Shown here piece after piece: positions 63,003 through 64,000 of a stretch of DNA of 64,000 bases. Where the stretch lies: assembly GCA_934101795.1 (NCBI GenBank), contig CAKORY010000001.1, positions 1 through 64,000 on the forward strand, read 5' to 3'. The notes under the pieces are model-generated. The model worked only from the letters and a program-made list of their open reading frames with translations, was not told the origin of the DNA and made no database searches. Source of the DNA: an uncultured Bacilli bacterium (GTDB lineage Bacteria; Bacillota_I; Bacilli_A; RF39; UBA660). Numbering within the stretch: position 1 is the stretch's first letter; every line of letters begins with the position of its first letter. The position numbers were made by a program, and so were the translations under genes.

Positions 63003-63870
63003 TGAGATAAAAAATGAAATACTAAATAATGAGATAACTAAAAAGGTAAAGGATTATTCAAAAAACAAAAGTGACTTAACAACTTATTATAATGTTGGAA
63101 AATTATTAAGTGAAGCAGGTAAACATTATGGTGAAGGTATTATTAAGGAATATTCAAAAAAGTTGAGTAAGGAATTAAATAAAAATTATTCAGTTTCAAC
63201 ACTAAGGTATATGCGTCAATTTTATGAAAGCGGAATTCACCAGACAGTGTCTGGTGAATTAACGTGGAGTCATTATATAGAATTATTACCACTTACAAAT
63301 AGTGGAGAAATAATTTATTATAGTGATTTAATAATAAAAAATAATTTATCAGTGCGTGAACTTCGCAAACGTATTAAAAATAAAGAATATGAAAGGTTAG
63401 ATGAACAAACAAAACTAAAGTTAATTAAAGACGAAAAATTAGAAGTTCAAGATACTATCAAAAATCCAATTATAATAAAAAGTAATGCTAATTATGAAGT
63501 AATATCGGAAAAAGTGTTACAAAAAATGATTCTTGAAGACATACCATCATTTTTAAAAGAACTAGGTAATTCATTTTGTTTTATATCAAATGAATATCCA
63601 ATTAAAATTGGTTGTAACTATAACTATATTGATTTACTTTTGTATAATTATGAATTTAACTGTTTTGTAGTGGTAGAATTAAAAGTTACTAAACTAAAAA
63701 AAGAACATATAGGTCAAATAGAAGTCTATATGAATTATATAGATAAGAATTTAAGAAAACCAATGCAAGATAAAACAATTGGTATTATTCTTTGTAGAAA
63801 AGATAATAAATTTATCATGGAATATTGCAGTGATGAAAGGATAAAGGTAAGAGAATATTTTTTGATATAA
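62989..63870 (+). CDS. DUF1016 / PDDEXK nuclease (YhcG family), copy C
   Basis: The 293-residue tandem paralogue of copy B has the same DUF1016 plus PDDEXK layout (LTWSHYIELL; YIDLLLYN; VVVELK). Translation starts at ATG 62989 inside the last codons of copy B, so the two are coupled. Residues ~60-125 differ strongly from copy B while both ends are almost the same, which suggests unequal recombination or exchange of a central module. The palindrome at 63234-63260 encodes IHQTVSGE before LTW. A bidirectional terminator follows. Confidence 0.9.
   Translation: MNYYNEIKNEILNNEITKKVKDYSKNKSDLTTYYNVGKLLSEAGKHYGEGIIKEYSKKLSKELNKNYSVSTLRYMRQFYESGIHQTVSGELTWSHYIELLPLTNSGEIIYYSDLIIKNNLSVRELRKRIKNKEYERLDEQTKLKLIKDEKLEVQDTIKNPIIIKSNANYEVISEKVLQKMILEDIPSFLKELGNSFCFISNEYPIKIGCNYNYIDLLLYNYEFNCFVVVELKVTKLKKEHIGQIEVYMNYIDKNLRKPMQDKTIGIILCRKDNKFIMEYCSDERIKVREYFLI
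63234..63260. repeat. CA-S-TG palindrome P6, inside DUF1016 copy C
   Basis: Perfect 27-nt palindrome: arms AATTCACCAGACA / TGTCTGGTGAATT around central G (63247). It is in-frame, directly before the LTW codons. Confidence 0.9.
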
Positions 63871-63902
63871 AAAAATGTTATGATATACATAACAAATTTT
63901 TT
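63871..63902. terminator. Bidirectional terminator between DUF1016 copy C and the right-edge gene
   Basis: TGTTATG (63876-63882) and CATAACA (63888-63894) around ATATA, with A-run on the left and T-run on the right, so it can act on both strands. Confidence 0.8.
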
Positions 63903-64000
63903 AGTTTGTTCTAGATCCAACCGGAGCAATGTTTAAATTTTCTCCCATGGCAGTAAGTACACCAGCATATTTTTTATAAAGTCTTTCATAATCTTTTAGG
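63901..64000 (-). CDS. C-terminal fragment of a minus-strand gene, unknown
   Basis: On the minus strand the frame is open from the window edge to TAA at 63903-63901 and gives 32 residues ending GENLNIAPVGSRTN. Codon use fits the genome, and a terminator lies just past the stop, so it is probably the end of a real gene that extends beyond the window. The fragment is too short to name. Confidence 0.55.
   Translation of the reverse strand, partial: LKDYERLYKKYAGVLTAMGENLNIAPVGSRTN

Noticed and set aside
1..64000. CRISPR arrays, prophage or rRNA genes
   Set aside because: I looked for evenly spaced direct repeats, phage structural genes and rRNA sequence and saw none in this window.

Overview
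The window is AT-rich DNA from a low-GC Firmicute. The best fit is an uncultured gut-type member of the Bacilli with a reduced genome (Erysipelotrichia/RF39-like); this rests on gene content and codon use, not on a database match. It uses the standard bacterial code: Trp is TGG and TGA occurs as a stop. Sporulation genes, Ku/LigD, EzrA, a glmS ribozyme and Gram-positive promoter and Shine-Dalgarno signals all point the same way. Nearly all genes are on the + strand. Exceptions are a small basic membrane protein, tRNA-Leu, tetR, def, glmS and a gene fragment at the right edge.

Layout. 1-1.7 kb: the 3' end of a surface-protein gene whose last ~200 nt look like a diversity-generating-retroelement variable region, then a decayed IS21-type transposase fragment. 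2.3-5.4 kb: a secreted dockerin-bearing glucosaminidase beside a membrane-anchored cohesin protein. 5.4-8.5 kb: tRNA-Leu, then spoIIAA-sigF-spoVAC-spoVAD-spoVAEb with spoIIAB absent. 8.7-10.9 kb: recA, a DUF1016 (YhcG-type) nuclease gene and a cluster of palindromes. 10.9-17 kb: divergent tetR / ABC-FtsX transporter, def, and glmS with its ribozyme. 17.3-22.6 kb: a DUF308 protein, EzrA, cysteine desulfurase, ThiI and two small ORFs.

22.8-47.7 kb is a large surface-glycan cluster. It has TagO-, TagA- and MnaA-type linkage-unit enzymes, an ABC polymer exporter, GDP-heptose synthesis (gmhA, hddA and an hddC-gmhB fusion), two Gtr-like modules, a Wzy-like polymerase, many glycosyltransferases and an unusual radical SAM protein. 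Several of its proteins are domain fusions. It most likely makes a heptose-containing, teichoic-acid-like or capsular polymer.

47.8-64 kb: a two-gene NHEJ module (ku, ligD), HU, an OB-fold-like membrane protein, a YbxB-type methyltransferase, rpoB-rpoC, lemA and a DUF2207 gene, a 95-aa unknown gene whose promoter matches that of the sporulation operon, and two tandem DUF1016 genes.

The two signals I rate highest are these. First, six perfect or near-perfect palindromes with different arms all centre on CA-(G/C)-TG. One lies in-frame at the same place in each of the three DUF1016 genes, and three more follow the first gene. Second, the GC-rich, adenine-poor, NNC-codon-rich 3' end of the first gene looks like a product of adenine-specific mutagenic retrohoming.
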